Assembly (NCBI RefSeq): GCF_047675955.1
Contig: NC_132911.1
Span: 69,969,133 to 70,033,132 of the forward strand
Length of the DNA: 64,000 nt
DNA from: Chlorocebus sabaeus
Taxonomy: Eukaryota > Chordata > Mammalia > Primates > Cercopithecidae
Direction: 5' to 3'
The translations under genes and the position numbers were made by a program. Below the pieces are notes generated by a model. The model searched no databases. It was not told the DNA's origin and saw only the letters and a list, made by a program, of their open reading frames with translations. Positions 34,485 through 45,885 of this stretch are shown here, in pieces; the first letter of the stretch is position 1, and each line of letters begins with the position of its first letter.

Positions 34485-34562
34485 CTTTGACTGTTTATGC
34501 CAGGCACTGCTCTAAGCACCTTATTTGGATTAATCCTTTTAATTCTCACATGGTCTAATAAT
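34485..34562 (+). mobile_element. MIR fragment
   Basis: Reads tgccaggcactgctctaagc, accttatttggattaatcct, ttaattctcaca: the MIR core. Confidence 0.75.
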
Positions 34563-34599
34563 GCCAATTAACCCTAAACTACAAATTCAAACAATTCCA

Positions 34600-36310
34600 G
34601 TAAAAATATTTGGTGTGTAGTTAGAGGGAAGAAGGGAGTTTTTGACAAATGATAGATTCTTCTAGAATAATAAACATACATGCAAGATCAGAGAGGGGGA
34701 AAAAAGAAAAACAGTCCTATCAAATACAAAACTAAATTATTAAACTATTAATTTAAATGGTTTGATACTGGAACATCAATAGACAGATCAATGGAAAAGA
34801 ACAGAAAGTCCAGGCCAGGTGCGGTGGCTCACACCTGTAATCCCAGCACTTTGGGAGGCCGAGGCAGGTGGATCACTTGATCCCAGGAGTTGGAGACCAG
34901 CCTGGGCAACATGGCAAAACCTCATCTCTACAAAAAATACAAAAAATTTGCCAGGTGAGTGCGTGCATCAGTGGTCCCAGCTACTCAGGAGTCTGAGGTG
35001 GGAGGATCGTTTGAACTCAGGAGGTGGAGGTTGCAGTGAGCCAAGAATGCACCACTGCACTCCAGCCTGAGTGACAGAGCGAGATCCTGTTTCAAAAACA
35101 GAAAAAAAAAAAAAAAAAAAAAGAAAGTCCAGGAATAGAACAAAATACATGCACAAGAATTTCACATGTGATAGAGGTAGTGTTTCAAATAAATGGAGAA
35201 AAGATGCAGTATTTAATAAATGATTTCGGAGAAACTGGCTAGTAAGTAGAGGAGGAAAGGCTAAATTACTGCCTTATTCCTTATACCACAATAAATTCCA
35301 GATGAAGCAAAGATCAGAACATGAGAAACAAACTGTGGAAGCAGATTCAAAAAGAATAATGTAAAAGAACTGTATAAGGACACAACAATGAAAGTATTAT
35401 CTTAAAGCAGAAAAGATAATATTCTAAGCATGATATAGCACCAGAAGCCTTAAAAGGGGGGAAAATATGACACATTTAATTAAATAAAACCACCACACAC
35501 AAAAAATCTACCATAAAAAGTCAAAAGATAGGAGATCAGATAAAATACTCTTAATATTGTAATAAAATCTCATTTTTCTTATATTACTCTTGCAACAAGA
35601 TAATGACCAGATACATATTTTTGAAAAATAGAAATGCTATTAACATAAAAACATGCAGAGCATCACTTTTAATAGAAGCAAAACAAACCTAATGAGATAG
35701 CTTTTTATTTTAACCATCACACTGGCAAGGATTAGAAAGACTGATAATACCTCACTGCCAGTAAGGGTATGGAGATAACAAGAAAGAAACAACAGATACC
35801 CTGCATTATTGAAAGGCTCACTAGCCAACTCAGGAACCAAACACATTAGAAAAAATTTTCAAATGAACCTTCATTATCTGGACTGTCCCTACACTTGCTC
35901 AGGAACTAAACAGATTTGGATAACACCATATCCCTTACCATTTGAACTCACTCAGGAAAATATTTGGACGGGGTAGGCGCTGTGAAAAATACAAATAAAA
36001 ATACAAAACATACAGTTTTGTAGTGAGAATGTAAGTTAGCATAATCCTTTCAGAGATATCAAAGTTATAAATGCACACAGCTTCTGACCCAAGTTCTACC
36101 ACTTCTAGAAATGAATGTCACAGATATATTAGCATAGGAATGTAAATATGTATGCACAGGATATTTACTGCAACACTGTTTGAAACACTATTAAAAAAAA
36201 CCACACACACAAGAAACCTAACAACCAAAAAACTTAACAGCCTAAGCATCTTCATTAGTAGTGACCTGATTAAATTACAGTCCATTTACAGAAAGTTATG
36301 AAATCCTAGT
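34600..36310 (+). mobile_element. Old L1M 3' half, interrupted by an Alu
   Basis: Around the Alu, L1 text is visible: gacagatcaatggaaaagaa, ccttataccacaataaattc, then ttaaccatcacactggcaag and agtaagggtatggagataac, and the 3' part ctgcaacactgtttgaaaca. Frames are broken. Confidence 0.6.
34813..35121 (+). mobile_element. Full-length Alu (AluJ/Sx-type) with 10-bp TSD
   Basis: Starts ggccaggtgcggtggctcac and ends in an A-rich tail. AGAAAGTCCA flanks both sides (34803-34812 and 35122-35131). It is inserted within old L1M sequence. Confidence 0.95.
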
Positions 36311-36499
36311 TTTTCAAAGATGATTGGTATGTACTGGGAAAAGACCATTTAGTGAATCTTCTTAGACCAGGAACCAAAATGTAATGTAAATATTGAAAAT
36401 GATAGTTGATTTTCAAATTTTGACTTGAAAAATGAGATAAAAATACACAAGTTTAAATTATTTTATATTTGACAAAATTTAAGTTATAATTTCAACTGC

Positions 36500-36880
36500 A
36501 AAATTCTTAGACTAAAAGAATGAATCAAGCACTGACTTTATTTTTTAGTGTAATCTTTTTGACAAAATTGTACAATAGCACTATTGGATATCCTTCATGT
36601 TTTTCTCTTATGGGACAATTACAAAGAAGATATTCTTGCAAAAATTCTGAAGGGTTCCATCCATTTTCCTACGGTCATCAAATCAGGCTTCCTTATAGCA
36701 TCTATTATATCATCAACCTTGATAATTTTCTCTTCAACTGTCAATAGCTTTGAGTTCTTTAATATCACACCCACGAACTTCATAGACACCTGCATATTTT
36801 GCAAGATGACCAATTTCAGTTTGCAAATGATTTTATTCTCTTTTATTAAAATTGTTAATAAATGGTCAGGGCAACATTTG
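36500..36880 (-). pseudogene. Possible decayed coding relic, unidentified
   Basis: The minus strand gives protein-like stretches in three successive frames: HLAKYAGVYEVRGCDIKELK (about 36840-36750), then TVEEKIIKVDDIIDAIRKPD within the open frame 36813-36619, then NCPIREKHEGYPIVLLYNF (about 36620-36560). This pattern fits a frameshifted pseudogene fragment, but I do not recognise the parent, and AT-rich chance coding cannot be excluded. Confidence 0.25.
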
Positions 36881-36989
36881 AGTGGAAACTAATTTTAAAA
36901 GTGGTATTTTCATTACTGAATTTTTTTTTCTGAAGACCTTGGCTTACATAACCAATGTAGTAACACAGATGCTAAGCAGGTGATTAAAT

Positions 36990-37257
36990 GAAAATGACCT
37001 ATTATACTGATATAAAGATGTTCAAGATACATTTATTTATAGAACAATATGTAGTATGATTCCATTTGCTTAAAAAGGACTTTCATATGTGTATATATAA
37101 TACATACATATATAATATGTATGAAGATATCTATCTTTATATGTGAACAGATTTTCAGAAAAAGCATTCAGGAAACTATAAACATTGCTTAACTCTGGTG
37201 AACTGCTAAGAGGTTTCCTTTAATTGTATTTTATATCCTTCTAAATTATTTAATTTT
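36990..37257 (+). mobile_element. Old L1ME-like 3' end
   Basis: Reads agtatgattccatttgctta, an AT-dinucleotide-rich patch (37085-37145), then gcttaactctggtgaactgc and tttaattgtattttatatcc, like the 3' end of an old L1. Confidence 0.45.
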
Positions 37258-37626
37258 GGCCAGGTGCAGTGGCTCATGCCTATAACCTCAGCACTTTTGG
37301 GAGGCCAAGGAGGACAGATCACCTGAGGTCAGGAGATCGAGACCAGCATGACCAACATGTAATCCCAGCACTTTTGGGAGGCCAAGGAGGACGGATCACC
37401 TGAGGTAAGGAGTTCAAGACCAGCCTGGCCAACATGGTGAAACCCCGTTTCTACTAAAATACAAAAATTAGCTGGGTGTGGTGGCGGGCACATGTAAACC
37501 CAGCTACTCGGGAAGCTGGGGCAGGAGAACTGCTTGAAACCAGGAGGCAGAGAGGTTGCAATGAGCTGAGATCGCACCACTGCACTTCAGCCTGGGTGAC
37601 AGAGACTCCATCTCAAAAAAAAAAAA
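37258..37626 (+). mobile_element. AluS with internal 77-bp tandem duplication
   Basis: About 370 bp rather than the usual 300 bp. The segment taacctcagcac ... accaacatg (37283-37359) is followed directly by a second copy (37360-37436). Both share the unusual cacttttggg and caaggaggac variants, so the duplication arose after insertion. The rest is an ordinary Alu with an A12 tail. Confidence 0.95.
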
Positions 37627-38180
37627 TTAAATTTGCTACAAAGAAGTAATAATACACACTTACAATGATGCTGACAACAATATTTATAATAATGTATTTA
37701 CAGTAATGGTATGTTGATGATATAATTAGGTTTTAAATTAAATACATAGTAATGATAGATAATCTATGATCCCAGCTTTCAGGAGTTTAAACTAAGCCCC
37801 AACTTGTAAGAGCCATTAAATTTAGAAATCTCAAATACTAATTAGTTAAACCATTTAAATTACATTCTTATGCAATGCTCAATGCAAGGCTCAATTACCC
37901 TAGTGGTTTTTTTCAAATCTAATTACTTCAGACAGAAAACCTTTGTTTACCTCTTTACACTTTATAGACAGGATCTGGTCTCTGATTACCAAGTTGTGAA
38001 ATAAAATCTGAGATTTAAGCAATAGGCAAAAGATAAGTAAAACCAACTCCCGATCATGACACAAAAAATATCTGTGCTCACTGAAGCAACTTCAACTGTT
38101 CTAAAACCTCTCCCAAGAAAAAAGAGAGATGTGTTCATTTTATACTAAAATTTCAGTAAGTGTCAAAATCAAAATATAGT
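37627..38180. other. Unrecognised intronic sequence
   Basis: AT-rich with no exon or named repeat. Confidence 0.4.
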
Positions 38181-38829
38181 CAGATGATTCTCAAAGTGTG
38201 CTACAGGGAGACCCAATACCTTTTCAAAGGGTCTTAGAATTATACATTGTTAAAAGATCTATTGACAGAATAATGGATTTTAATGTAACAGTACAAAATA
38301 TTCATTGATATGGTTTCAGATCCTACATTGTAACTAACTTTTACAGAACTATCACTTCTTGAGTTTTACTGTCATATCACAGAATATTCACCATTATATG
38401 AAAAGGCTTCTAAAATATACCTCCAACTACATCTTAGTGGGGCCTGATTTTCTTCACTTACTTAAGCCAAAGCAACACACAGCCAAAGCAACAAAGCAAC
38501 ACAACAAAGCAACAAATTCAATGCAAAGTCAAAAGTGAAATCCAGCTGTCTTCTATTAAGGTAGACCTTAATGAGATTTGAGAATGTAAAGCAATGCCAC
38601 TCTCCTACTTCACTTTGGAAAATACATATTTTCATTTAAAACATGTTATTTATGTTAACATGTAATTGGTATTTCTTGTAAATGAATAATATTTAGCTCT
38701 TTTCTCAGTTTTAATTTCTAATACAATAAATATCACTACATAAAATCCACATAAACAAAAGCTCTTTCGAGTTCTGAGAATAATAAAAGTGGAAAGGAAT
38801 CCTGAAACAAAAAGTTTTGAGAATCATTG
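38181..38829 (+). mobile_element. hAT-Charlie element (Charlie1/MER1-like)
   Basis: Bounded by inverted ends: cagatgattctcaaagtgtg at the left and aaaagttttgagaatcattg at the right. The 3' portion (aacatgttatttatgttaac, ccacataaacaaaagctctt) matches Charlie1/MER1. No transposase frame survives. An irregular caaagcaaca array lies at 38467-38515. Confidence 0.75.
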
Positions 38830-39009
38830 TCACAGTCTATTCTATGAATCAAAAGGCAAAGAGGTGAAAGCAATTTGCTTACAACTAGGACAAATGTGCA
38901 GAAGGTGAATGTTAGATACTAAATTTGCTTTTTAGATAGAATTCAATGCTTTTTAAAGAGATGAGAAAAAATATATTTATAGTCTTCTATATTAACCTAC
39001 ATATTGACA

Positions 39010-39744
39010 TTTCCAGTGCTCTTCATTTCTTCCTGTGGATTTGAGTTTCCATCTGGTGTCATTTCCTATCAACCTAAAGAACTTAATCTTTTAGTATTTA
39101 TCAGGTAGGTCTGATAGCTACAAATTCTGTCTTTGTGTAGGAATGTATTTATTTCACCTTCATTTTTGAAGGTTAGTTTTGCTAAATATAGACTTCTTCA
39201 CAGACAGTTTTCTTCTTCCAGCACTTTGAATATGTCACCCCACTACCTTGGGCCTCCACCAATACTGATGAGAAAGCAGCCCTTAGTCATTGCTGATGCT
39301 TCCCTCTGTGTAGTGAGTTGATTTTCTCTTGCTGCTTTCAAGATATTCTCTTTGTCTTTCAGGAGTTTGACTACGTCTAGGCATGGGTCTCTTTGTATTA
39401 ATCCTAGTCACATTCACTGACCTTCTGGATGTGTAATTTAATGTTTTTCATCAAATATGTGAAGTTGTCCAAAAGGTCATTTTTCTGACCCTTTCTCCTT
39501 TTGAGACTCTCATTACACATATGTTGTACACTTAATGTTTTTTTACAGATTTCTGAGGTTCTGTTCAATTTTCTTCTGTCCTTTTCCTGTTTTCAAGATT
39601 GAATAATTTCTACCGGTGTGTTGTCCAAGTTCATGGATTCATTTTCTTGTCATCTCAAATCTGCTATGAACCCCTCTAGTGAATTTTTAATTTCAGATAT
39701 TGTATTCTTCAACTCTAGAATTTCCATTTGATTTTTAAAACTTT
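39010..39744 (-). mobile_element. Old L1M 5' region, antisense
   Basis: Characteristic inverted L1M leader: tcttccagcactttgaatat, ctttcaagatattctctttg, gtttgactacgtctaggcat, ctctagtgaatttttaattt, tctagaatttccatttgatt. Confidence 0.75.
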
Positions 39745-40335
39745 TAACTTTGCAATAAATTATTTACAAAAAAGTTGCAAAGACAGTACAGAGTGTTCCT
39801 ATATATGCTTCCCTAACGTCAACATTTTCTCCTAATGCTAATTAATATCTTACATAACTGTGTTATACTTACATATCATATACATATATAGACATACATC
39901 TACAAATAAACATGTCTCTATATAACACATTTACATTGTTAACACACATAATAATGGAGGTGTCTTACATAACCATGGTACATTTGTCAGAAATAACAAA
40001 TTTCCATTGGTGCAACAAAACAAACTAAAATATAGACTTTATTTAAATGTCACCAGTTTTTCTATTGTTATTTTCTTGTCCAGAATTCAATACACAATGC
40101 CACATTGCATTTAGTCATCATGTCTCTTTGCTCTCCTCTGACCTGTAATAATTCTCAATTTTTCCTTGTTTTCCATGACCTTGACAGGTTTGATGAGTAC
40201 TGGTCAGGTGCTCTTATGGAATAACCCTGAGTTTGGCTTTACCTGTTGTTTTCTCATGATTAGACTCAGGTTATAGGTTTTAGGGGAGAACACTACAGAG
40301 GTGAAGTCCCTCTCATCATATCTCATTATATCAAG
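39745..40335 (-). mobile_element. Old L1-type fragment between L1M pieces
   Basis: Reads aaagttgcaaagacagtaca, gtgttcctatatatgcttcc, catgaccttgacaggtttga, tactggtcaggtgctcttat, a common old L1-related sequence seen in this orientation. Family and nesting are uncertain. Confidence 0.45.
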
Positions 40336-40790
40336 GAGTGGTTTTTTAGTTATTAAAAAAATAATTTCTATATTCTTGTTGAGAATCTCAATTTGTTGAC
40401 ATTGTTATACTTTAAATAGAATTTCCTTTTGTTCTTTTCACATATTTATAGTAGTTTAAGTCTTTACTAAATCCAGTATTTGGGGACAGAGACAATTTCT
40501 ACTGACTTTTTTTTCCTTGTGTATGCATCACCCTCTGTTTCTTTACATGTCTTATAATTTTTTTTGTTGTTAAATCTAGGGATTTTAGATAATGTAGCAA
40601 CTCAGAATTCTGTTTTCCCCATTAAAGGTACTGTTGCCATTTTGTTTCTTTTTTGTTTAGCATCATGATCAAGACAAATATGTGAAATCTGTCTCCTCTA
40701 TGGTACACAATCATTGATATCTCTGCTCAGTTTTTTTCTTAAATATACTTTCATTTTTTATTTTTTAAGCCTGCCTCCCTAGTTGTTGTC
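40336..40790 (-). mobile_element. Old L1M 5' region, antisense, continuation
   Basis: Resumes with ttgttgacattgttatactt, atttatagtagtttaagtct, tacatgtcttataattttt and gttgttaaatctagggattt, the continuation of the inverted L1M leader. Confidence 0.6.
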
Positions 40791-41417
40791 CCTTTGCACA
40801 ATTTAGTAGTCACTGTGACACTGAACAGAGATTGTGTTCAAATACTTCAAGATAGCAAGGCTTCCATCTCTGTTCATGGGCATATGTGTGGGAAGGGAAG
40901 TGCATTCAAAGTTCAGTCTGTTTTCAAGTTTGCTCTGAGTTGAACTTCCCATAGGGAGAAATTTCAAGTCTCCTATGTACAAGTATGTACCTTTGGAACC
41001 AGCCAAAAGTATGTGAATACCTTAGGCTTTCTAAGGTCTCTGTTATGCATATGCACAGCCTCATCCAGGAATATTCTTGCCCCAAACACTACTGAACCTT
41101 CAGGCTATTTGAGCTGAGCCCCTAGTCTTCCCTTGTACTTCTGGAAATTCATATTCACAACATTACCTACCACTCCAAAGAACTAAGCCCCCTTCAAACT
41201 GAGGTCCTTATGTCCTGCTTCTCACTGGCAGTACCTCCATGTTAACCAAGCTGGGGCAGAACTGGGGGAATGTGAGTAGCCTCAAGCTAGAATGGCCACT
41301 GATTCCCACTGTTCTCGCTCCAAATTCAAGAGCGTAACATTTTTCAAAGTTTTATACAATTGGCCTTTAGTCAATCTCCAGAGCACTGAAATGGCTGCTT
41401 TAGAAAAGTAATGTAAT
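40791..41417. other. Unrecognised intronic sequence
   Basis: May still be L1M-derived, but I cannot match it. No exon seen. Confidence 0.35.
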
Positions 41418-41709
41418 GTTGGGTGTAGTGGCTCATGTCTGTTATGCCAGCAACTTTGGGAGGCCAAGGTAAGGACTGGAGGCCAGGAGTTCAAGACCAG
41501 CCTGGGCAACATAGTGAGACACTGTCTCTACAAAAAAATATATTTTAAGTTAGCTGGGTGTGGTGGCACATGCCTGTGATTCCAGCTGCTCTGAGGCTGA
41601 GGAGGAAGGATCACTTAAGTACGGAAGTTCAGGGCTGCAGTGAGCCCTGACCACACCACTGCACTCCAACCTGGGTGACAAGAGTAAGACCTTGTCTCAA
41701 AAAACACAA
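41418..41709 (+). mobile_element. AluJ
   Basis: Diverged dimeric Alu from gttgggtgtagtggctcatg to ccttgtctcaaaaaacacaa. Confidence 0.92.
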
Positions 41710-41729
41710 TTTTTTTTTAAGAAATAAAA

Positions 41730-41970
41730 ATTCTATTAAAATGTTCATATTGTTTGGACCAATCATTCCACTTCTATAAAAACCATCCTTAAAGAAATAA
41801 CACCAAAATATAGAGAAAACTGTAATTAGCATGTCCTTACAAAGTTATTGCTAACAGCAAGAAATTTAAAGCATGTAAGTATTTAGCAGAGTTAGATATT
41901 AATAAAACCATGGTACACACATCTGATACATTATATAATCCTTAAAAGTTAAAATTACAAAAATTATTCC
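41730..41970 (+). mobile_element. Old L1ME-like 3' fragment
   Basis: Reads gaccaatcattccacttcta, ccttaaagaaataacaccaa, ttattgctaacagcaagaaa, aaaccatggtacacacatct. Confidence 0.6.
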
Positions 41971-42029
41971 ATTGTAAACTTCTTAATTCTTCCCATTGAC
42001 AATAGTAAGATTAATTTTATTCAAGTTGT

Positions 42030-42365
42030 GGCACAATACTAGTTGTCTCCCAAAACATCTATTCTCATATACTTCCTGAGCATATAATCAGCCACACAGG
42101 CTCCATTGCCCAGCCTCCCTAATAGGTAGGCATAGCCATGTCACTACGTTCTCACCAATGATGCAATGTGAATGAAAGAAATAGCACAACTTCCTGCTCA
42201 CCTCCTCAATGGCAAACTGTACTGAATTTCCTCTTTCTCCTCCCCACAGGCTGAAGTGTGAAACTGCACAACCACGACAAGTGGATCCCTGTATTACTTC
42301 ATGGAGCAGAATAGAATATCTCCAACCTATTACATGACAGCAAAATAAAATGTTATCTTATTACG
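42030..42365 (+). mobile_element. MLT1-family LTR, diverged
   Basis: Shows gtctcccaaaacatctattc, gcccagcctccctaataggt, agccatgtcactacgttctc and accaatgatgcaatgtgaat, the order found in old MLT1 LTRs. Confidence 0.6.
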
Positions 42366-42411
42366 AAGACTAAGTAACCATAAAAATCCACATTTTAAAA
42401 AGTATTACACA

Positions 42412-42699
42412 GCCAGGTGTGATGGCTCACATCTGTAATCCCAACACGTTGGGAGGCCGAGGCAGGCGGATCACTTGAGGCCAGGGGTTCAAGACCAGCC
42501 TAGCCAACATGGCGAAACCCTGTCTCTACTAAAAATACAAAAATTAGCGGGAAATGGTGGCACATGCTGGTAGTTCCAGCTACTCAAGAGGCTGGGGTGG
42601 GAGGATTGCTTGAGCCCAGGAGGTGGAGGTTGCTGTGAGCCGAGATCATGCCACTTCACTCCAGCCTGGACGACAGAGTGAGACCAAAAAAGAAAAAAG
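42412..42699 (+). mobile_element. AluS
   Basis: Dimeric Alu from gccaggtgtgatggctcaca to gacagagtgagaccaaaaaa. First member of a dense Alu cluster. Confidence 0.95.
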
Positions 42700-42879
42700 G
42701 AATTATATCCCCCAAAGCTATAAAATTAAATGTACCAAATGATCAAAACTACCTTAAAATATGTATATAAACATAGTAATACATAAAAATAATATTTGGT
42801 GGTAGAATTATTAATTATTCTTTATCAGACTTTCAGGAATATTGTTTAAATTACTTGGACAATTTTAAAAGTTGAAATT

Positions 42880-43178
42880 CTTTTTGTTTGTTTTTTGAGA
42901 TGCAGTCTCGCTCTGTTGCCCAGGCTGGAGTGCAGTGGCACAATCTTGACTCACTGTAACCTCTGCCTCCCAGGTTCAAGAGATTCTCCTGCCTCAGCCT
43001 CTCAAGTAGCTGGGACTACAGGCGACCAACACCAAGCCCCGCTAATTTTTGTATTTTTTGTAGAGACAGGGTTTCACCATGTTGGCCAGGGTGGTCTCGA
43101 ACCCCTGACCTCAGGTGATCCACCCGCCTCGGCCTCCCAAAGTGGGGGGATCACAGGCGTGAGCCACCACGTCTGGCC
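42880..43178 (-). mobile_element. AluS, inverted relative to neighbours
   Basis: Reverse Alu from ttttttgagatgcagtctcg to gagccaccacgtctggcc, with a short gaaatt repeat on each side (42874-42879, 43179-43184). Confidence 0.95.
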
Positions 43179-43263
43179 GAAATTGTTGACTTAAACAACT
43201 GAGGATATAAACAGTAAAACAGTGAAAAGCAGTTCCAAAACAGATTTAAGAAATTTTTATCCT

Positions 43264-43559
43264 GGCCGGGCGCGGTGGCTCAAGCCTGTAATCCCAGCAC
43301 TTTGGGAGGCCGAGACGGGCGGATCACGAGGTCAGGAGATCGAGACCATCCTGGCTAACCCGGTGAAACCCCGTCTCTACTAAAAAATACAAAAAACTAG
43401 CCGGGCGAGGTGGCGGGCGCCTGTAGTTCCAGCTACTCGGGAGGCTGAGGCAGGAGAATGGCGTAAACCTGGGAGGCGGAGCTTGCAGTGAGCTGAGATC
43501 CAGCCACCGCACTCCAGTCTGGGCGACAGAGCGAGACTCCGTCTCAAAAAAAAAAAAAA
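43264..43559 (+). mobile_element. AluYR (Old World monkey Alu) with perfect 16-bp TSD
   Basis: Near-pristine Alu. It differs from human AluY at linked positions typical of monkey AluYR: ggctcaagcctgtaatc, ccgagacgggcggatc, aaaaaactagccgggcgagg, gcgtaaacc and gagctgagatcc. AAGAAATTTTTATCCT flanks both sides (43248-43263 and 43560-43575). Confidence 0.93.
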
Positions 43560-43787
43560 AAGAAATTTTTATCCTATTGACTTTCATATTATAAAACATG
43601 GGTCCTCTGGCCAATATTCCAAATCCAAGGTGCTTGGTCTGCAACCCAGTGTCATTTGCATTCTTTAATAAGAATTATCTACTCATATTTCTCAAGGACA
43701 CTAGCTAGTAGCCTTAACCAGTAAGACTAACTCCATATAACTAAACAAGCCTTTTTGACTTTTTTCTTCTTTAAAAAAATCTTTTTT

Positions 43788-44111
43788 GGCCGGGAATGGT
43801 AGGTAGCTCACGCCTGTAATCCCAGCACTTTGGGAGGCCGAGGCGGGCAGATCAGGTCAGATCGAGACCATCCTGGCTAACGCGGTGAAGCCCCGTCTCC
43901 ACTAAAAATACAAAAAATTAGCTGGGCGTGGTGGCAGGGGCCTATAGTCCCAGCTACTTGGGAGGCTGAGGGAGAATAGCGTGAACCCGGGGGGCGGAGC
44001 CTGCAGTAAGCCGAGATCGCGCCACTGCACTCCAGCAGCCTGGGCGACAGAGCGAGACTTCGTCTCAAAATAAATAAAATAAATAAATAAATAAATGAAA
44101 TAAAAAATAAT
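43788..44111 (+). mobile_element. AluY with (AAAT)n tail
   Basis: AluY-type bases (cgaggcgggcagatca, gctaacgcggtgaagc, gagatcgcgccactgc) with small internal deletions, and a tail drifting into an AAAT microsatellite (about 44066-44111). Confidence 0.92.
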
Positions 44112-44573
44112 AGAATTTTTAAAACCTTTTTTATTTGTATATGTTTTAGAGAAAATAATGCCTCAATGCAAGGAGATATGAAAAACAGACCTAAAAAGCT
44201 TTATGAAGCTTCCCTTAACCTAAAAATCAAAAGGATGAGCGCTGTTCCCACTGTGAAAATCATAGCTTCTCATAAAATAGCAATTTAAGGTTAAAATTCC
44301 CTCCTCCCCAAACCAAGAAACTAAAACAGCCCAACCCAAAGAAAGCAAAATAAATGTAAAAACTTTGCAATCCTCTCATATTTGAAACTATATAATCCCT
44401 CTAAAAATATAGCCAATTTATACAGTATCTTGACGGTCCCCAAAACAATTAAGTTTTGAAGGGGAAGAAATGTGTATAACCCTGTAATATATTGCTACTG
44501 CAAATCGGTCTAATTATAGAAGTGGTACCCCTGACTCCCTAGCAATATGTACCGTAAATGTCCATTTTTAGAG

Positions 44574-44872
44574 CTGTGCTGTCCAGTGAGAATCACTAGC
44601 CATCTGTAGCTATAGCATATTTGAAATGGTGATAGTCAGAATCAACATGTGCTCCCAGTAGACAATACACACTGACTTTTGAAGACTTATTATCTAAAAA
44701 CTATATATACCTTTGTAATTTTGATTACATGTTAAATTGATAAAGTTTTACATGCAGTGACTTAAATAAAATTAATTTCATGTTTCATTTTACTTTTTAA
44801 AATATGGCTACAACAAAATTAAAAATTACATATGTGGCTCACAGTATATTTCTACTGGACACCAATGGTGTC
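44574..44872 (+). mobile_element. hAT-Charlie MITE (MER3-like)
   Basis: Inverted ends of the ctgtccaatag type: gctgtgctgtccagtgagaa at the left and ttctactggacaccaatgg at the right, with acatatgtggctcacagtat just inside. Confidence 0.65.
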
Positions 44873-45424
44873 ATACCTGAATGAGCTGATACAGTTTCTA
44901 ATAGGCAGAATTTCACAACCATTGCCTTTTGGCTTAGTACTCTCTAGTTGCATACTTTTATGTTGAAAACAAAGAGGGTATGTTGACCTGGGGTTATGTC
45001 CCACAGAGTACTAAAGATAAGGGCTGCCTACAGTCATCCCACTACTCAACAGGGACCAATCTGTTAGAATAAACAAGGCCCCAGGAGAAATCCAGAGACC
45101 TCTGTAAAGTCTTCAAGGGCTAGAAAACTGCCCCTCATTCTGACCTTGCTGTCCATCAGCTTATATGAGAGACTGTGAATGCTATACCACTTCAAGAAGC
45201 TCTCCAGAAAACGTTTGTCATCCTAAGAAAAAACAGTAGCCACCCTGAGATGGCATATGGTACTTCAGAACAGAAATGACTGAATGCCATGGCAGAGAAA
45301 GGGGTGGCATTGTGGGAAGGAGAAAAAAGGAGGAAGTGTGGGTAGAGCGGACAGCTGGACTCTCTGTAGGACTAGGTCACTGACAGGACTTGGTAACGGT
45401 TTGATTCACTTTCTACGTTTGCAG
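44873..45424. other. Unrecognised intronic sequence
   Basis: No exon or repeat family recognised. Confidence 0.4.
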
Positions 45425-45660
45425 AATACCTACTTTGCGTGAAGCACTGGGCTTACGAAAGTGAAATAAACAGTGTCCACTCTTAAGAATCACATATTCT
45501 AACCAAACATACTGAAATCAGAACAGAGCAGTGGACAAGGTCAGCTGTGCTAAGAGTTAATCCTAGGCTGTAACCTTAAAGACAGAAACCAGAGTTCGTT
45601 AATAAAGTCAAATAAATCAGTAGAGAAAAAGCTGAGGGCAACTGGCATAAGGAAGCAAAG
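45425..45660 (-). mobile_element. L2 3' fragment, antisense
   Basis: Reads atacctactttgcgtgaagc, actgggcttacgaaagtgaa, ataaacagtgtccactctta, like the inverted L2 3' terminus. Confidence 0.5.
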
Positions 45661-45836
45661 AAAGTTATGGATGCATAGTATCCTAGGGGTATGAGGAGTG
45701 CACTTCAAGAACCCTTTGAAGTGTTACAAACATTTCTACACAGGCTCCCCCACTCCCATGTTTGGAGGAGGTGGAAATAATGCATAGTAATTAACAGATT
45801 ATCTGAGGCAGTAGTCTCCAAAATTTTAATGTATTT

Positions 45837-45885
45837 ATTATCTTATCTATTTCATTATCTATTATCTATCTATATATACATACAC
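45837..45885. repeat. Interrupted TATC microsatellite
   Basis: ttatcttatctatttcatta continuing tctattatctatctatata. Confidence 0.75.

Noticed and set aside
42895..43194. Alu-derived frames of about 100 codons (also at 43324-43644, 56705-56998 and 34819-35070)
   Set aside because: All are translations of Alu elements without supporting splice structure.
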